A stretch of 64,000 nucleotides of DNA from Paucibacter aquatile (GTDB lineage Bacteria > Pseudomonadota > Gammaproteobacteria > Burkholderiales > Burkholderiaceae_C). Shown here piece after piece: positions 35,774 to 44,564 of this stretch. The notes below the pieces were generated by a model. The model worked only from the letters and a program-made list of their open reading frames with translations. It did no database searches and was not told where the DNA came from. Where the stretch lies: positions 496,001-560,000 of the forward strand of contig NZ_POSP01000001.1 of assembly GCF_002885975.1 (NCBI RefSeq). Direction: 5' to 3'. A program made the position numbers and the translations under genes. Numbering within the stretch: the stretch's first letter is position 1; each line of letters starts with the position of its first letter.

Positions 35774-36994
35774 CTAGCGAGGCTTGAGCCGTCGCCATGG
35801 GGCTTTGTGCGACTCTCGCCGGTGTCGGGGCGTATGCGCTACCTTGCTGGGCGCTTGTGGGCCGGGCTCGGGCCCCGAGACGGCCGCAAGGCTGAGCACA
35901 TAGCCCAGGATGGCGCTGCCGCCCATGCCCAGCAGCGGCGTGGGCAGGAAGCCCGGCAGGCTCATCAACAGAAGGCCGGCCCAGAGCAGGCTGTGTTCGC
36001 GTGCGTGCCGGTGGCGCCATCCTGGCAAGACCAAGAGCAGCAGGGCGGCGAGCATCAGCCCCGTCAGCAAAGGCTGAGGGCTGTGCGACCAGGCTTGCAG
36101 CAGGACCTGATCGACGAAGGCCTGGCTGCTTGGCATCTGCCAGTGCTGGCTGCTCAAGCCCGCCGCCAGCAAGGCCAGGCAGGCCAGCAAAGCTTCAGCC
36201 TGATGAGCCGCTTGAGGCTCGCTTCTTCGCGCGCTGCGCAGCAGCAGCATGAGACCCATCAGCAACAGCCACATCGGCTCCGTTTGCGCCCAGAGCGCGG
36301 CGATGGCCAGGAGCAAGCCCAGGCTGCTGCACAGGGGGCGGCTGGCCTGTGCCTGTCCAGCCGGACGATTCGACAGCAAGAGCAGGCTGGGCACGAGCAG
36401 CCATACCAGCTGCACGCTCACAGGGCCCAATTGCAGCCAACGCCCGTTCAAGCCCTCGCGGGATTCCAATGCGCAACTCGCCAGCAAGAGGCTGCCCAGC
36501 AGGAGGCAGAGCCGCTCGCGCAGGCGCTGGTCTGTTTGTAGCCCTTGTTTGGGCAGCAGGGCCAGGCTGGCCAGGCCAAAGGCCAAGGACAGGCCGTTCA
36601 TCCAGGGCCAGGCCTTGGGTGCGCCCGTCGTGGCCATGAACACGCCACCCATCAGCACCGCCAGGCAGGCGCTTGCGGCGCCGAGGCGTGCCGCGCTTGC
36701 TTCATGCACTTGCTTTAGCAAGGTGCCGCCCAGGCCCCGGTACGCAAACGCTCCGGTCATGCGCTTGGCGCTCGCTGCAGCCGATTGCCAGTTCGACAAG
36801 AGACGCAGCTTCAGCGCCAGTGCCAAGCAACCAAAGGCGAAACTGCAGGCCGCTCCGGCAGCGCGGATCTCGTCGAGCTCGGCCGCCATGGCTTGCGCCC
36901 AGGGCGCCTGTGCCTTGGGCATCAGGGCCAGGCATGCGCGCATCAGCCATCGCGCGAGGACGAGTCGGAACGCGCTTGGTGCGGGATTGCTCAT
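35774..36994 (-). CDS. multi-pass membrane protein linked to a PadR regulator
   Basis: The 406-residue protein starts with a cytoplasmic motif, PWAQAMAAELDEIRAAG, of the W-A-x-A-M-x-A-E-L type often found in membrane proteins encoded beside PadR regulators. About ten hydrophobic segments follow (such as LVWLLVPSLLLLSN and GLLLAIAALWAQ). The tail is strongly basic. Its ATG overlaps the PadR stop (36991-36994), so it is the co-translated target of that regulator. The function is unknown. Confidence 0.75.
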   Translation of the reverse strand: MSNPAPSAFRLVLARWLMRACLALMPKAQAPWAQAMAAELDEIRAAGAACSFAFGCLALALKLRLLSNWQSAAASAKRMTGAFAYRGLGGTLLKQVHEASAARLGAASACLAVLMGGVFMATTGAPKAWPWMNGLSLAFGLASLALLPKQGLQTDQRLRERLCLLLGSLLLASCALESREGLNGRWLQLGPVSVQLVWLLVPSLLLLSNRPAGQAQASRPLCSSLGLLLAIAALWAQTEPMWLLLMGLMLLLRSARRSEPQAAHQAEALLACLALLAAGLSSQHWQMPSSQAFVDQVLLQAWSHSPQPLLTGLMLAALLLLVLPGWRHRHAREHSLLWAGLLLMSLPGFLPTPLLGMGGSAILGYVLSLAAVSGPEPGPQAPSKVAHTPRHRRESHKAPWRRLKPR

Positions 36995-37344
36995 GATGGC
37001 TTGGTCGATGAACGCGGCGCGACCGCCCAGCCGGTTTGCAGCTCAGCGGCCCGGCGCCGAGCCCGCGCGTGGTCGAGTGCATCGCCCATGCCGGCCAGCC
37101 AGGCACGGCCAGCTTCCGTCAAGCGGTAGGCGTGGCGTGGCGGCCGGCCCGGTGTGGGCGACTCCTGCCACACCGCCTCGAGTTGGCCTTGCGCTTCAAG
37201 CCGCATGAGCAAGGGGTACAAGGTGCCGGATTTGATGTCGGCCTGCGTCGCGATGTCGTAGCCATGACGCCATTCTTCGCCGGCGTCGGCCAAAACCAGC
37301 AGCACGGCCAGGGCCTGCTGTGAGGGTGCTCGTGTTCGTGTCAT
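36991..37344 (-). CDS. PadR-family transcriptional regulator
   Basis: The 117-residue protein has the PadR winged helix: LAVLLVLADAGEEWRHGYDI with a recognition segment and wing reading KSGTLYPLLMRLEAQGQL, and GRPPRHAYRLTEAGR. It belongs to the short PadR-s2-like group with a single C-terminal helix. Such repressors bind their own promoter, and a 28-bp perfect palindrome abuts the start codon. It forms an operon with the membrane protein. The effector is unknown. Confidence 0.9.
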   Translation of the reverse strand: MTRTRAPSQQALAVLLVLADAGEEWRHGYDIATQADIKSGTLYPLLMRLEAQGQLEAVWQESPTPGRPPRHAYRLTEAGRAWLAGMGDALDHARARRRAAELQTGWAVAPRSSTKPS

Positions 37345-37345
37345 T

Positions 37346-37373
37346 CGATAACTCTACATATGTAGAGTTATCG
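37346..37373 (-). promoter_or_regulatory. 28-bp perfect palindrome, probable PadR operator
   Basis: The sequence from 37346 to 37373 is fully self-complementary around the centre ACATATGT. Each half contains CGATAACTCT-type text. It lies one base upstream of the PadR start codon and covers its ribosome binding region. Binding there would block expression directly. Nothing else in the region is as symmetric. Confidence 0.8.
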
Positions 37374-37390
37374 GGTCAAGCGTCGACTGC

Positions 37391-37521
37391 AGCGAGATCG
37401 CCCTGGCCCTAGCGATCGGGGCGATCGGGGCGGACGTGGTGGACGTGGTGGATATGGGCAAGACCATTCACCCGCGGCCGGTGCTGAGCGAAGACGTCGG
37501 CATGGCAGCGGAAGTGGCGAG
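37391..37521 (+). pseudogene. remnant of a dihydrolipoamide dehydrogenase C-terminus
   Basis: The frame reads SEIALALAIGA, then VDMGKTIHPRPVLSEDVGM and AAEVAR. This matches the end of the lpdA product in this window (GEIALAIEMGADAVDIGK, then TIHPHPTLGESIGMAAEVAH). At DNA level GCGAGATCGCCCTGGCC is identical. Two in-frame 9-bp tandem duplications explain the extra residues: GCGATCGGG at 37412-37429 and GACGTGGTG at 37433-37450. Nothing of the rest of the gene is present, so this is a broken fragment. It lies immediately before the sugar dehydrogenase gene, in the same frame. Confidence 0.8.
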
Positions 37522-37591
37522 ATCTTTGGCGAGACCCAAGCGGGAGGCCGGCATAGACTCCCGCCAAGCATTGCCACCGGAGACCGCCGCC

Positions 37592-38785
37592 ATGACCACT
37601 CGACCCTCGATTTGCACCCTGGCTTGCATTTCCGTCTCGCTCTTGGTTGCTTGTGGTGGAGGGGGCAGTTCCGTCGCGGCGGAACCCAGCCCAACGCCTG
37701 CACCGACGCCCGCCCCAACGCCCGCACCCACCCCGGCCGCGCCGCAGCTGAGCACCTTGCGCAGCGATTTGCAAAGCCCCTGGGGCATGGTGCAACTGCC
37801 CGACGGCCCGTGGCTGGTGACGCAGAAAAGCGGCAGCCTGCTGAAGCTGCCGGCCAGTGGCCAGGGGGCTTCGGTCGCGATCAGCGGCGTGCCTGCGGTG
37901 GCGTCTGCGGGGCAGGGCGGTTTGCTCGATGTGGCCATCGACCCTGACTTTGCGAGCACGCCCTGGGTCTACCTCAGCTATGCCGAGCCGGGGCAGGGGG
38001 CGGAAGCCGGCAAGTCCGGCACGGCCGTGGCCCGCGGGCGTCTGGTCGGCAATGCGCTGCTCGATGTGGTGACGATCTTCCGGCAGGCGCCCAAGGTCAG
38101 CGGCAGCGGCCATTTCGGCTCGCGCCTGGTGTTCGCCCGGGACAAGAGCCTGTTTGTGACACTGGGCGAACGCCAAATGGGCAGCCCGGCGCAAGACCTG
38201 AGCCAGACCCTGGGCAAGGTGGTGCGCATCCAGCGCGATGGCAGCCTGCCCGGCGACAACCCCAGCTTCGGCGCGGGCGCTCGCGCCGGCCTGTGGAGTG
38301 TGGGCCACCGCAACCCTCAAGGCGCCGCCCTGCATCCGGTCACGGGCGAGTTGTGGGTCAGCGAGCATGGCCCGCAGGGCGGTGATGAGATCAACATCGC
38401 CCGGGCCGGCGCCAACTACGGCTGGCCGGTCAAGAGCTACGGTTGCAACTACGGGGATCCGGTCAGCGAGGGCTGCCGCCTCGGTGGTGGCGTCCATGCG
38501 CCGACTTATGTGGAGCCTCTGAGCTACTGGGTGCCGGTGTCGGTGGCGCCGGCCGGCTTGGTCTTCTACACCGGCAGCATGTTCCCGGAATGGCAGGGGC
38601 AGCTCTTCTCGGGCTCGCTGGCGGGACAGGCCTTGTGGCGCCTGCAATTGAACGGCAACACCGTGCAATCGCGCACCGAGATGTTCAAGGACCAGGGCGA
38701 ACGCATTCGCGATGTGCGCCAGGCCGCCGATGGCGCCTTGATGCTCTTGACCGACAGCGGCAAGCTGATGCGCTTGGCGCGGTGA
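37592..38785 (+). CDS. PQQ-dependent sugar (glucose/sorbosone-type) dehydrogenase lipoprotein
   Basis: The 397-residue protein has a lipobox (SLLVACGGGG) and a Pro/Thr/Ala-rich spacer (PTPAPTPAPTPAPTPA), so it is tethered outside the inner membrane. The six-bladed beta-propeller of the soluble aldose dehydrogenase / YliI family follows: SLLKLPASGQG, GGLLDVAIDPDF, GHRNPQGAALHPVTGELW and EHGPQGGDEINI. Such enzymes oxidise sugars with PQQ and feed periplasmic electron carriers. The start at 37592 follows CCGGAGACC; the frame is open further back only because of the fused lpdA remnant. Confidence 0.88.
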   Translation: MTTRPSICTLACISVSLLVACGGGGSSVAAEPSPTPAPTPAPTPAPTPAAPQLSTLRSDLQSPWGMVQLPDGPWLVTQKSGSLLKLPASGQGASVAISGVPAVASAGQGGLLDVAIDPDFASTPWVYLSYAEPGQGAEAGKSGTAVARGRLVGNALLDVVTIFRQAPKVSGSGHFGSRLVFARDKSLFVTLGERQMGSPAQDLSQTLGKVVRIQRDGSLPGDNPSFGAGARAGLWSVGHRNPQGAALHPVTGELWVSEHGPQGGDEINIARAGANYGWPVKSYGCNYGDPVSEGCRLGGGVHAPTYVEPLSYWVPVSVAPAGLVFYTGSMFPEWQGQLFSGSLAGQALWRLQLNGNTVQSRTEMFKDQGERIRDVRQAADGALMLLTDSGKLMRLAR

Positions 38786-38852
38786 CTGTGGCGGCGACAT
38801 GATTTGCTGGGGCTGCGCCCTTGATGGCGCGCCCCGGCTTGGCGCTGCTGCG

Positions 38853-40010
38853 TCACTCAAGGCCCGAGCTGCCGTTCGCAGCGGCTTGCCGATCCTTGGG
38901 ATTGATCCAGCCCTTGCGACCCAAGAGCCATCGCCCCACCACGCCATGCCGAATCAAGGCCTCGAAGCTTCCCAGTGCCAGCGCCAGAGTGAGCGCCAGC
39001 ACCAGGGGCAGTTTGACCCACCAGGGCCAGGGCTGGTCCATCAGCGCCAACTGGAGCGCCAGCGCAATGGGCAGGTGCACGAGGTAGACCCAGTACGATG
39101 CATCTGCCAGATGCGTGAGCCAGGCTCGGCGGACCGAGCCGCCCAGCCGCTGTGCCCAGCCGAGCAGAGCCAGGCAGCCCCAGACGGAGCCTAGAGCCCC
39201 CGCGGCCGCCACCGGCCATGAAGCCGAAGCGCCAGGGGCAGGCAACAGCAGCAGGTAGGCGCAGGCAGCCAGTCCAAAGCCTGCAGCCAAGCTCCCGGCC
39301 CATCGGGCCTGGGCCAGGCGTTCCCACCACGCCGCGCTGCTCGCCCCCATGGCATAGAACGCACCGTAGAAGCACAGGGCCCAGAACTGCGGCAGCAAGG
39401 CCTCCGGTGCAGGGTGCGGGGCTGGCACTGCGTGCAAGAGTGGCAGCAGGATCAGGGGAAGCGCGCTCACCCAATACTTCAGCGGCATGTCACGCAGCCG
39501 CGCGGCCCAGGCGGGAGGGGCCAAAGTGCGCGTCACCCAGGCCAGCAAGGTGAACCACAGCAGATACAGCAGAAACCAGAGGTGGCCTGTGCCCGGTGGC
39601 GGCAAAGTCCAGCCCTGGTCCAAGGCGCGCCTGATCAGCTGCAACAGGGGTGAGGGGTGCGCGACGTGGTCCAAGGCCCACCTGAGCAAGGCGCCCATCG
39701 CCAAGTGCAGCAGCGGCACCCCGATGAGCAGCGGCACGGCCAGGCGACGCAGGCGAGAACTCAAGAAACCGGCCGAGCCCCGGTGCGCCCAATGCCTGGC
39801 GGCGAAGAAGCCAGCCAGCCAGAAGAACACCGGCATGCGCACCAAGTGCAGCGGCCACAAGAGCAGATCCAAGGCGGGGGCTTGGGATCGATCGGCGGTG
39901 GGCCACAGCGCAGCCACCAAAGGGCTGTGCGCCAAGGCGACGTGAAACACCACGCCGGCCAACATGGCCCCGGCCCGCAGGGCATCCAGGGCGTGCAAGC
40001 GTGGCGGCAT
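38853..40010 (-). CDS. acyltransferase family 3 membrane protein
   Basis: The 385-residue protein has about ten hydrophobic segments and opens with LDALRAGAMLAGVVFHVAL, which carries the spaced Arg and His typical of acyltransferase-3/OpgC-like enzymes. FWLAGFFAAR in the third segment is also usual. These proteins acylate glycans or lipids at the membrane. It is convergent with the sugar dehydrogenase gene and has 10 bp between its start and the end of the ABC permease gene, so co-transcription with the upstream GntR/ABC genes is possible. Confidence 0.85.
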   Translation of the reverse strand: MPPRLHALDALRAGAMLAGVVFHVALAHSPLVAALWPTADRSQAPALDLLLWPLHLVRMPVFFWLAGFFAARHWAHRGSAGFLSSRLRRLAVPLLIGVPLLHLAMGALLRWALDHVAHPSPLLQLIRRALDQGWTLPPPGTGHLWFLLYLLWFTLLAWVTRTLAPPAWAARLRDMPLKYWVSALPLILLPLLHAVPAPHPAPEALLPQFWALCFYGAFYAMGASSAAWWERLAQARWAGSLAAGFGLAACAYLLLLPAPGASASWPVAAAGALGSVWGCLALLGWAQRLGGSVRRAWLTHLADASYWVYLVHLPIALALQLALMDQPWPWWVKLPLVLALTLALALGSFEALIRHGVVGRWLLGRKGWINPKDRQAAANGSSGLE

Positions 40011-40020
40011 GGCGCGCCGC

Positions 40021-40713
40021 TCAGAAGAACGCGGGCTTGCGGAGGTGGTGCCAACCGGTGTTCAGCATCAGCGCCAGACTCAAGAGCAATTGCGCGCCAA
40101 GGATGAGCAGCACTTGCCAGCTCCACACAACCACAGGGCCTGACCAATGTCGAGCGATGTCAGGCACCTGGCTCAAGCCGGCCATCAGCGGATTGATGAG
40201 TGCCGAGCCGGTGATCATCACGAAGATGTTCCAGCCCTCTGATTCCACGCGCATGGCCACGGCGAGAGAGAGGCAAAAGGCCAGCAGGAGGTGGCCGGCC
40301 AGCAGCAGCACCAGGGTCAGCAGGCCGTCGGGCAAGGGGGTCCACAGCGTGATGGCCACGGCTCCAGCTGTGAGCAGCACGAAGGGAACGCCAAAGGTCA
40401 CGAGGTTGCCCAGCAGTTTTCCCAGGTAGAAGTCCAGCGGAGTGACGGGCAGGCTCATCACGAAAGCCAAGGTTTTCTCCTTGCGTTCGTTGATGAGGGC
40501 GGTGCTGACGGCGAAGCAGGACGCCGCCACCATCACGATGATGAGCAAGAGCGATCCCAGGTAGAAACTCCAGCTCTGCGCATGGCCCATCAAGGCCAGG
40601 GCCAGGACACCGGCGCCCACATAGGCGGCCAACTGCTTCTCGAACAATTGCCAGTCCTTCTGGACGAGTGCTCGGATGACAGGCCATTGGGGGGTGAAGG
40701 GTGAGGGGTTCAT
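40021..40713 (-). CDS. ABC-2-type permease
   Basis: The 230-residue protein has six hydrophobic segments (for example FYLGSLLLIIVMVAAS, LTLVLLLAGHLLLAF and VWSWQVLLILGAQ). A cytoplasmic loop, NERKEKTLAFVMSLPVTPLD, is typical of ABC-2 exporters. The start MNPSPFTPQW at 40713 overlaps the stop of the ATPase gene (ATGA, 40710-40713), which decides it over upstream alternatives. It works with the ATPase as an exporter; the substrate is unknown. Confidence 0.85.
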   Translation of the reverse strand: MNPSPFTPQWPVIRALVQKDWQLFEKQLAAYVGAGVLALALMGHAQSWSFYLGSLLLIIVMVAASCFAVSTALINERKEKTLAFVMSLPVTPLDFYLGKLLGNLVTFGVPFVLLTAGAVAITLWTPLPDGLLTLVLLLAGHLLLAFCLSLAVAMRVESEGWNIFVMITGSALINPLMAGLSQVPDIARHWSGPVVVWSWQVLLILGAQLLLSLALMLNTGWHHLRKPAFF

Positions 40714-41612
40714 GCTGTCGCTCCGCTGTGCTCGCGTACGGTGCTTACGAAGATGTCTTCCAGGGTCAGGGGGGTGATTTGATGGATCTGCATGCCCCGA
40801 GCCTGCAATCGCTCTTGCAAGCCCGGACTGAAGGCGCGCACGCGCAACTCCACCAGAGAGCCATTGCGACGGCACTGCGCCACTTCGGGCCAGTCGCCCA
40901 AATCGTCCGGCGCGTACCCGTGGCCGACGATGCGGCGCCAGCGCTCCAGGTAGCTGTCCTTGGCCTCGTCGGTGAGCAGTCGCCCTTGATGCAAGAACGC
41001 GATGCGATCCGCCAAGCGCTCCACTTCGCCCGTCTGGTGCGAGGAGAACAGCACACTGCGGCGCTCGTCCATCAGCACCTCGGCCAAGGCGTCCAGCACC
41101 TCGGCGCGCGCCACCGGATCGAGTCCCGTGGTCGGCTCATCGAGCAAGAGCAGGCGAGTGCGACGGGCCAGCACCAGCAGCAAGAGCGCTTTGACGCGCT
41201 GACCATGCGAGAAGCCCGCCACGCGCTGGTCGGCCGGCAGGTCAAAGCGACGCCGCAGGTGCTCAGCGTAGGCGCCGTCCCATTGCGGCACCATGCGGCG
41301 CACAAAGTCGAAATGCCATGACAGAGTCTGCGAGCCATACATGCGCATGTCTTCCGAGGCCAAGGCCGTGTGCTGCTTGGCTTGCACCTGCTGCTCCGGC
41401 AAGCGGTGGCCCAGCACCTCCAGCTGCCCGCCATCGGCCAGGCTCAGGCCTGCAAGCAGGCGCAGCAGCGTGCTCTTGCCGGCGCCGTTCACGCCCACCA
41501 GGCCCATGATCTGGCCTTCGGCCAGCTCGAGATCCAAGGGATGCAGGGTGAATGCCTCATAGCGTTTGCTGACGCCCCGCAGGGCAAAGGCGGGAACCGG
41601 GGAGGGGCTCAT
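40710..41612 (-). CDS. ABC transporter ATP-binding protein
   Basis: The 300-residue ATPase shows Walker A (GVNGAGKSTLLRLL), a signature variant FSHGQRVK in place of LSGGQ, Walker B with LLLLDEPTTGLD and the H-loop FSSHQ. A domain of about 85 residues follows. This is the BcrA/YtrB type of exporter ATPase. It lies between a YtrA-type regulator and the permease, all coupled by ATGA overlaps, which is the classical ytr arrangement. It may respond to envelope-active compounds. Confidence 0.9.
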   Translation of the reverse strand: MSPSPVPAFALRGVSKRYEAFTLHPLDLELAEGQIMGLVGVNGAGKSTLLRLLAGLSLADGGQLEVLGHRLPEQQVQAKQHTALASEDMRMYGSQTLSWHFDFVRRMVPQWDGAYAEHLRRRFDLPADQRVAGFSHGQRVKALLLLVLARRTRLLLLDEPTTGLDPVARAEVLDALAEVLMDERRSVLFSSHQTGEVERLADRIAFLHQGRLLTDEAKDSYLERWRRIVGHGYAPDDLGDWPEVAQCRRNGSLVELRVRAFSPGLQERLQARGMQIHQITPLTLEDIFVSTVREHSGATA

Positions 41613-42007
41613 GAGGAGGCTCCATCAGTGGCGCGTTGGGCGCGCCGGGTTTGGATGAGATCGTGGAACTCGGCGTCGCTCAGACCCAGGCGCTCCGCAC
41701 TGGCCAAGGCTTGATCGAGGTGAAGGATCAGTTCGGCCTGTTGCTGCGCGCGTGGTGCGTCGGTGGAGTCGGCGACGAACGAGCCCTTGCCATGCCGAGT
41801 GATGATCACGCCGGCATGCTCCAGCTCAAGGTAGGCGCGTTTGACGGTGATGACGCTGACGCCGTTGGCTGCTGCCATCTCGCGGATGGACGGCAGTGCG
41901 GTGCCGGCTGGCCAATCACCGGATAGCACCTTGATGGTGACCTGCTCGACGATTTGCCGGTACATCGGCTGGGCGTCGGAGGCCGACAGAAACAGTTCAG
42001 CGCTCAC
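41609..42007 (-). CDS. GntR-family regulator, YtrA subfamily
   Basis: The protein is about 132 residues if it starts at GTG 42007 (VSAELFLSASDAQPMYRQI). The winged helix reads GTALPSIREMAAANGVSV and ITVKRAYLELEHAG, followed by a short helical tail (LDQALASAERLGLSDAEF). An upstream GTG at 42076 would put the palindrome inside the coding region, so the inner start is preferred; no strong ribosome binding site decides. It is the first gene of the second YtrA/ABC module in the window. Confidence 0.85.
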   Translation of the reverse strand: MSAELFLSASDAQPMYRQIVEQVTIKVLSGDWPAGTALPSIREMAAANGVSVITVKRAYLELEHAGVIITRHGKGSFVADSTDAPRAQQQAELILHLDQALASAERLGLSDAEFHDLIQTRRAQRATDGASS

Positions 42008-42022
42008 TCGATCAATCACTGG

Positions 42023-42048
42023 GTATATTGTCTGTACACAGTATATAC
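42023..42048 (-). promoter_or_regulatory. probable operator of the second YtrA-type regulator
   Basis: A 26-bp near-palindrome has outer arms GTATAT (42023-42028) and ATATAC (42043-42048) and an inner CTGT..ACAG-like core. It is A/T-rich against a GC-rich background and sits 16 bp before the chosen start. It is unlike the TGTACTA palindrome of the other YtrA operon, so the two regulators probably do not cross-bind. Confidence 0.55.
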
Positions 42049-42196
42049 AGTGAAGCCTGTTGATTCCAAGCCGCACCGTGATCCCTCAAGAACCGGTCGG
42101 TGGCCTTTTACCCGGCCCAGCCGCGCGCTTCTTGCGAAACCGAGTACGGGCCTGAGACTCGGCAGGGTGCGTGATGCGCTTGGGGTGGAGCGCTGT

Positions 42197-44470
42197 TCAA
42201 GGCATGGAGGACCGGGCGTCGCCCAGCTCCAGCACGAAGCAAGTGCCCTGACCGGGTGTGCTTTGAACGCTGAGGCTGCCACCCAGCCGGGCCAGGGCCA
42301 GGTTGTGGCAGACATGCAGGCCCAGGCCGCTGCGGCCCTGGCCGAAGCGGGTGCTGAAGAAGGGCTCGAAGATGCGGCCCAGGTCGGCCTCGGCGATGCC
42401 GCAGCCGTTGTCGCTCAGGCTCAGGCGAAAGCCGGCTCTGCCGGGCCGTGGTTCGAGCTGCAGGCGCAGCCGGCCTTCGCTGCGACCCACGAACGCATGC
42501 AACCGGGCATTGCGGCACAGCTCGGCCAGCAGCTGTTGCAAGGCCACCGGGTCGCTGTCGAGTTCCAGCCCGGCATCGATTTGGAGCTCCAGTTCGAGCT
42601 TGAGCCCTTGCTCCTGCAAGGCCTCGTGCTGGCAGGTTTGCAGGGCCGCTTCACACAGCGGGCGCAGGCTGAAGCGGCGCCGAGCCTCGGTGGTGGAGTC
42701 CACCGCGATCTGCTTGAACTGCTCGACCAAAGCGGCGGCTCGGCTCAGATTGCGGGCCAAGAGCTCAGCCGACTGGCGGGCGTGCAGCAGGTAGTCGTCC
42801 AGGGCACTGCGGCGCAGGGCCTGCGCCTGAACGGCCTGACTCAGCGCTTCATTGCGCGCCTGCCAGTGGCTGGCGGCCATCATGCTGTTGCCGATCGGGG
42901 TGTTGAGTTCATGGGCAACACCGGCCACCAACTGCCCCAGGGCCTGCAACTTGCCTTGTTGCACCCGCTGTGCCATTTCGCGCATCAGGGCATCAGCGCG
43001 GCGAGCTTGCTCGGCCGCTTCGGCGCGGGCCTTGTCGGTTTGGTGCAGGGCTTGCATGGCCAGCACACGTTGGTTGGCCAGCTCGGTCTGGCTGCGCTGT
43101 CGGGCGGCGTTGGCGGCGCGTGAAAGCTGGTAGGCCTGGGCCATGTCGCCGGCTGCAGCCCAGGCGTCGGCGAGTGCTTCAGCCAGCTCGCTCGGGATTT
43201 CAAAACCAGGCAGGGTCTGGGCCAGGGCTTGAGCTTGCAACAGGTGGTGCAGGGCGGCGTTGGGCGCCGTGCTGCCGGGTGGGCATGGCAGCGCAGGGTG
43301 GCGTGTGTGGAGGCTGGCCAGTGCGCGCAAGGCCTCAATCTGGCGGAAGGCATGGCCGCTGGCGGTGGCGCGCTCCAGGGCCCGCAGGGCGCAGGCCAGG
43401 GCCTGCTCGGGCCGATCCAGCCGGGACAGGGCTTGCGCCTGGCCGCGCAGCGCAAAGATGGCCAGATCGGGCTGCGTCAGCGCTTGCGGGTGCTGCCCCA
43501 GCTGTTCGAAGGCCTCCAGTGCCGCCGCGGCTTCGGCGCGGTCCAGCGCAAGATCGCCCTCGCATTTCAAGGCAATCGCGAACGGGCGCGAGGTCGGTGC
43601 TTTGGACAAGAGCGCCAGCGCTTCCTGTACCGCCTCCTGGGCGGCGTCCAGCCGCCCGAGGCGGCGCAAGGTATCCCCCAGCTGCGCCAGGCTGTAGCCC
43701 ATCAGCTGCGGCCAGGCGCGCTCACGCACCAGGGCCAGGGCACGTTCCATCCAGTGCAAAGACTGCTCGTAGGCGCCGAGATTGTTCAAGGCATCGGCCG
43801 CGTTGTGGATGGCCACCACGGCGCGCTGCACCTGGCCTGAGGCCAGGGCGAACTCGCAGGCCAGCAGCCGTTCGGCGGCGGCCCGCCCGTAGTCGCTGCG
43901 CTGGGCTGCCAGGGTGCCGCGCAGCTCATGGGCCCAGGCTTTGGCCCCGAGTGGCAATGCATCAATTGCTTCCTGGCCGGGGGCGCCGCGTGCCCGCCCT
44001 GCTGCAGGGTCGGCAAAGGTGCGCAGCAAGTCCCCCCACAATCCTGCCGCCAGTCCGCGCAGCGAATCTGTACCGGCCCGCTCACGGATCTCATCCAGAA
44101 ACGGCAGGGCCTGGGGCTGGCGACCCTCGAGCACGGCTTGCAGGGCTTGCAACCAGGCGCAGTCCGCCAAGCCTTCAGGGTCGGCCGTCAGACTGAATCC
44201 CTCGCGGGCTTCATGCAAGGCTGCGCGGGCAGCGTCGGGCTGGATTGCCAGCAGGGCTTGTTCGGCGCGCACCAGCGCCAGGCGAGCGCGATCCCCCGCG
44301 CTCAGCGCGATCGGCTGGGCCACCAGGTCGCGGGCCAATTGCTGGGCCGCCGCCGGCTCGCGCTGGCGCTGATGCCAGCACAGTGCCACCCGTTCGTCCA
44401 GCGACGCGGCCCCCTGCCCAAGCTTGCTCAGCAGGGCTTGATAGCGCGCCTCGTCGATGAACAAGTCCAT
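42197..44470 (-). CDS. cytoplasmic TPR-containing histidine kinase
   Basis: The 757-residue protein has a long N-terminal array of TPR-like helices (about residues 20-470; e.g. YEQSLHWMERALALV and RLDAAQEAVQEALALL). A coiled coil, ELANQRVLAMQALHQTDKAR, leads to the kinase core with His520 (LVAGVAHELNTPIGNSM). The ATPase domain has ELCRNARLHAF, DNGCGIAEADLGRIFEPF and SGLGLHVCHNLA. There is no transmembrane segment, so it senses an internal or partner-protein signal. It is orphan: no response regulator lies nearby. The start MDLFIDEARY at 44470 was preferred over 44485 and 44557. Confidence 0.85.
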   Translation of the reverse strand: MDLFIDEARYQALLSKLGQGAASLDERVALCWHQRQREPAAAQQLARDLVAQPIALSAGDRARLALVRAEQALLAIQPDAARAALHEAREGFSLTADPEGLADCAWLQALQAVLEGRQPQALPFLDEIRERAGTDSLRGLAAGLWGDLLRTFADPAAGRARGAPGQEAIDALPLGAKAWAHELRGTLAAQRSDYGRAAAERLLACEFALASGQVQRAVVAIHNAADALNNLGAYEQSLHWMERALALVRERAWPQLMGYSLAQLGDTLRRLGRLDAAQEAVQEALALLSKAPTSRPFAIALKCEGDLALDRAEAAAALEAFEQLGQHPQALTQPDLAIFALRGQAQALSRLDRPEQALACALRALERATASGHAFRQIEALRALASLHTRHPALPCPPGSTAPNAALHHLLQAQALAQTLPGFEIPSELAEALADAWAAAGDMAQAYQLSRAANAARQRSQTELANQRVLAMQALHQTDKARAEAAEQARRADALMREMAQRVQQGKLQALGQLVAGVAHELNTPIGNSMMAASHWQARNEALSQAVQAQALRRSALDDYLLHARQSAELLARNLSRAAALVEQFKQIAVDSTTEARRRFSLRPLCEAALQTCQHEALQEQGLKLELELQIDAGLELDSDPVALQQLLAELCRNARLHAFVGRSEGRLRLQLEPRPGRAGFRLSLSDNGCGIAEADLGRIFEPFFSTRFGQGRSGLGLHVCHNLALARLGGSLSVQSTPGQGTCFVLELGDARSSMP

Positions 44471-44564
44471 GGTGCCTGGAAGCATAAGCCAGACGCTGTG
44501 TCGGTGGGCGCGCGGAGGTGAGGGCGAGATGCTGGGGCCATGGAAGGTTGGCACCACTCAAATG

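Noticed and set aside
37436..37591. N-terminal extension of the sugar dehydrogenase
   Set aside because: The extra 52 residues are the lpdA remnant and spacer. The signal peptide with lipobox starts at 37592 after a good ribosome binding site.
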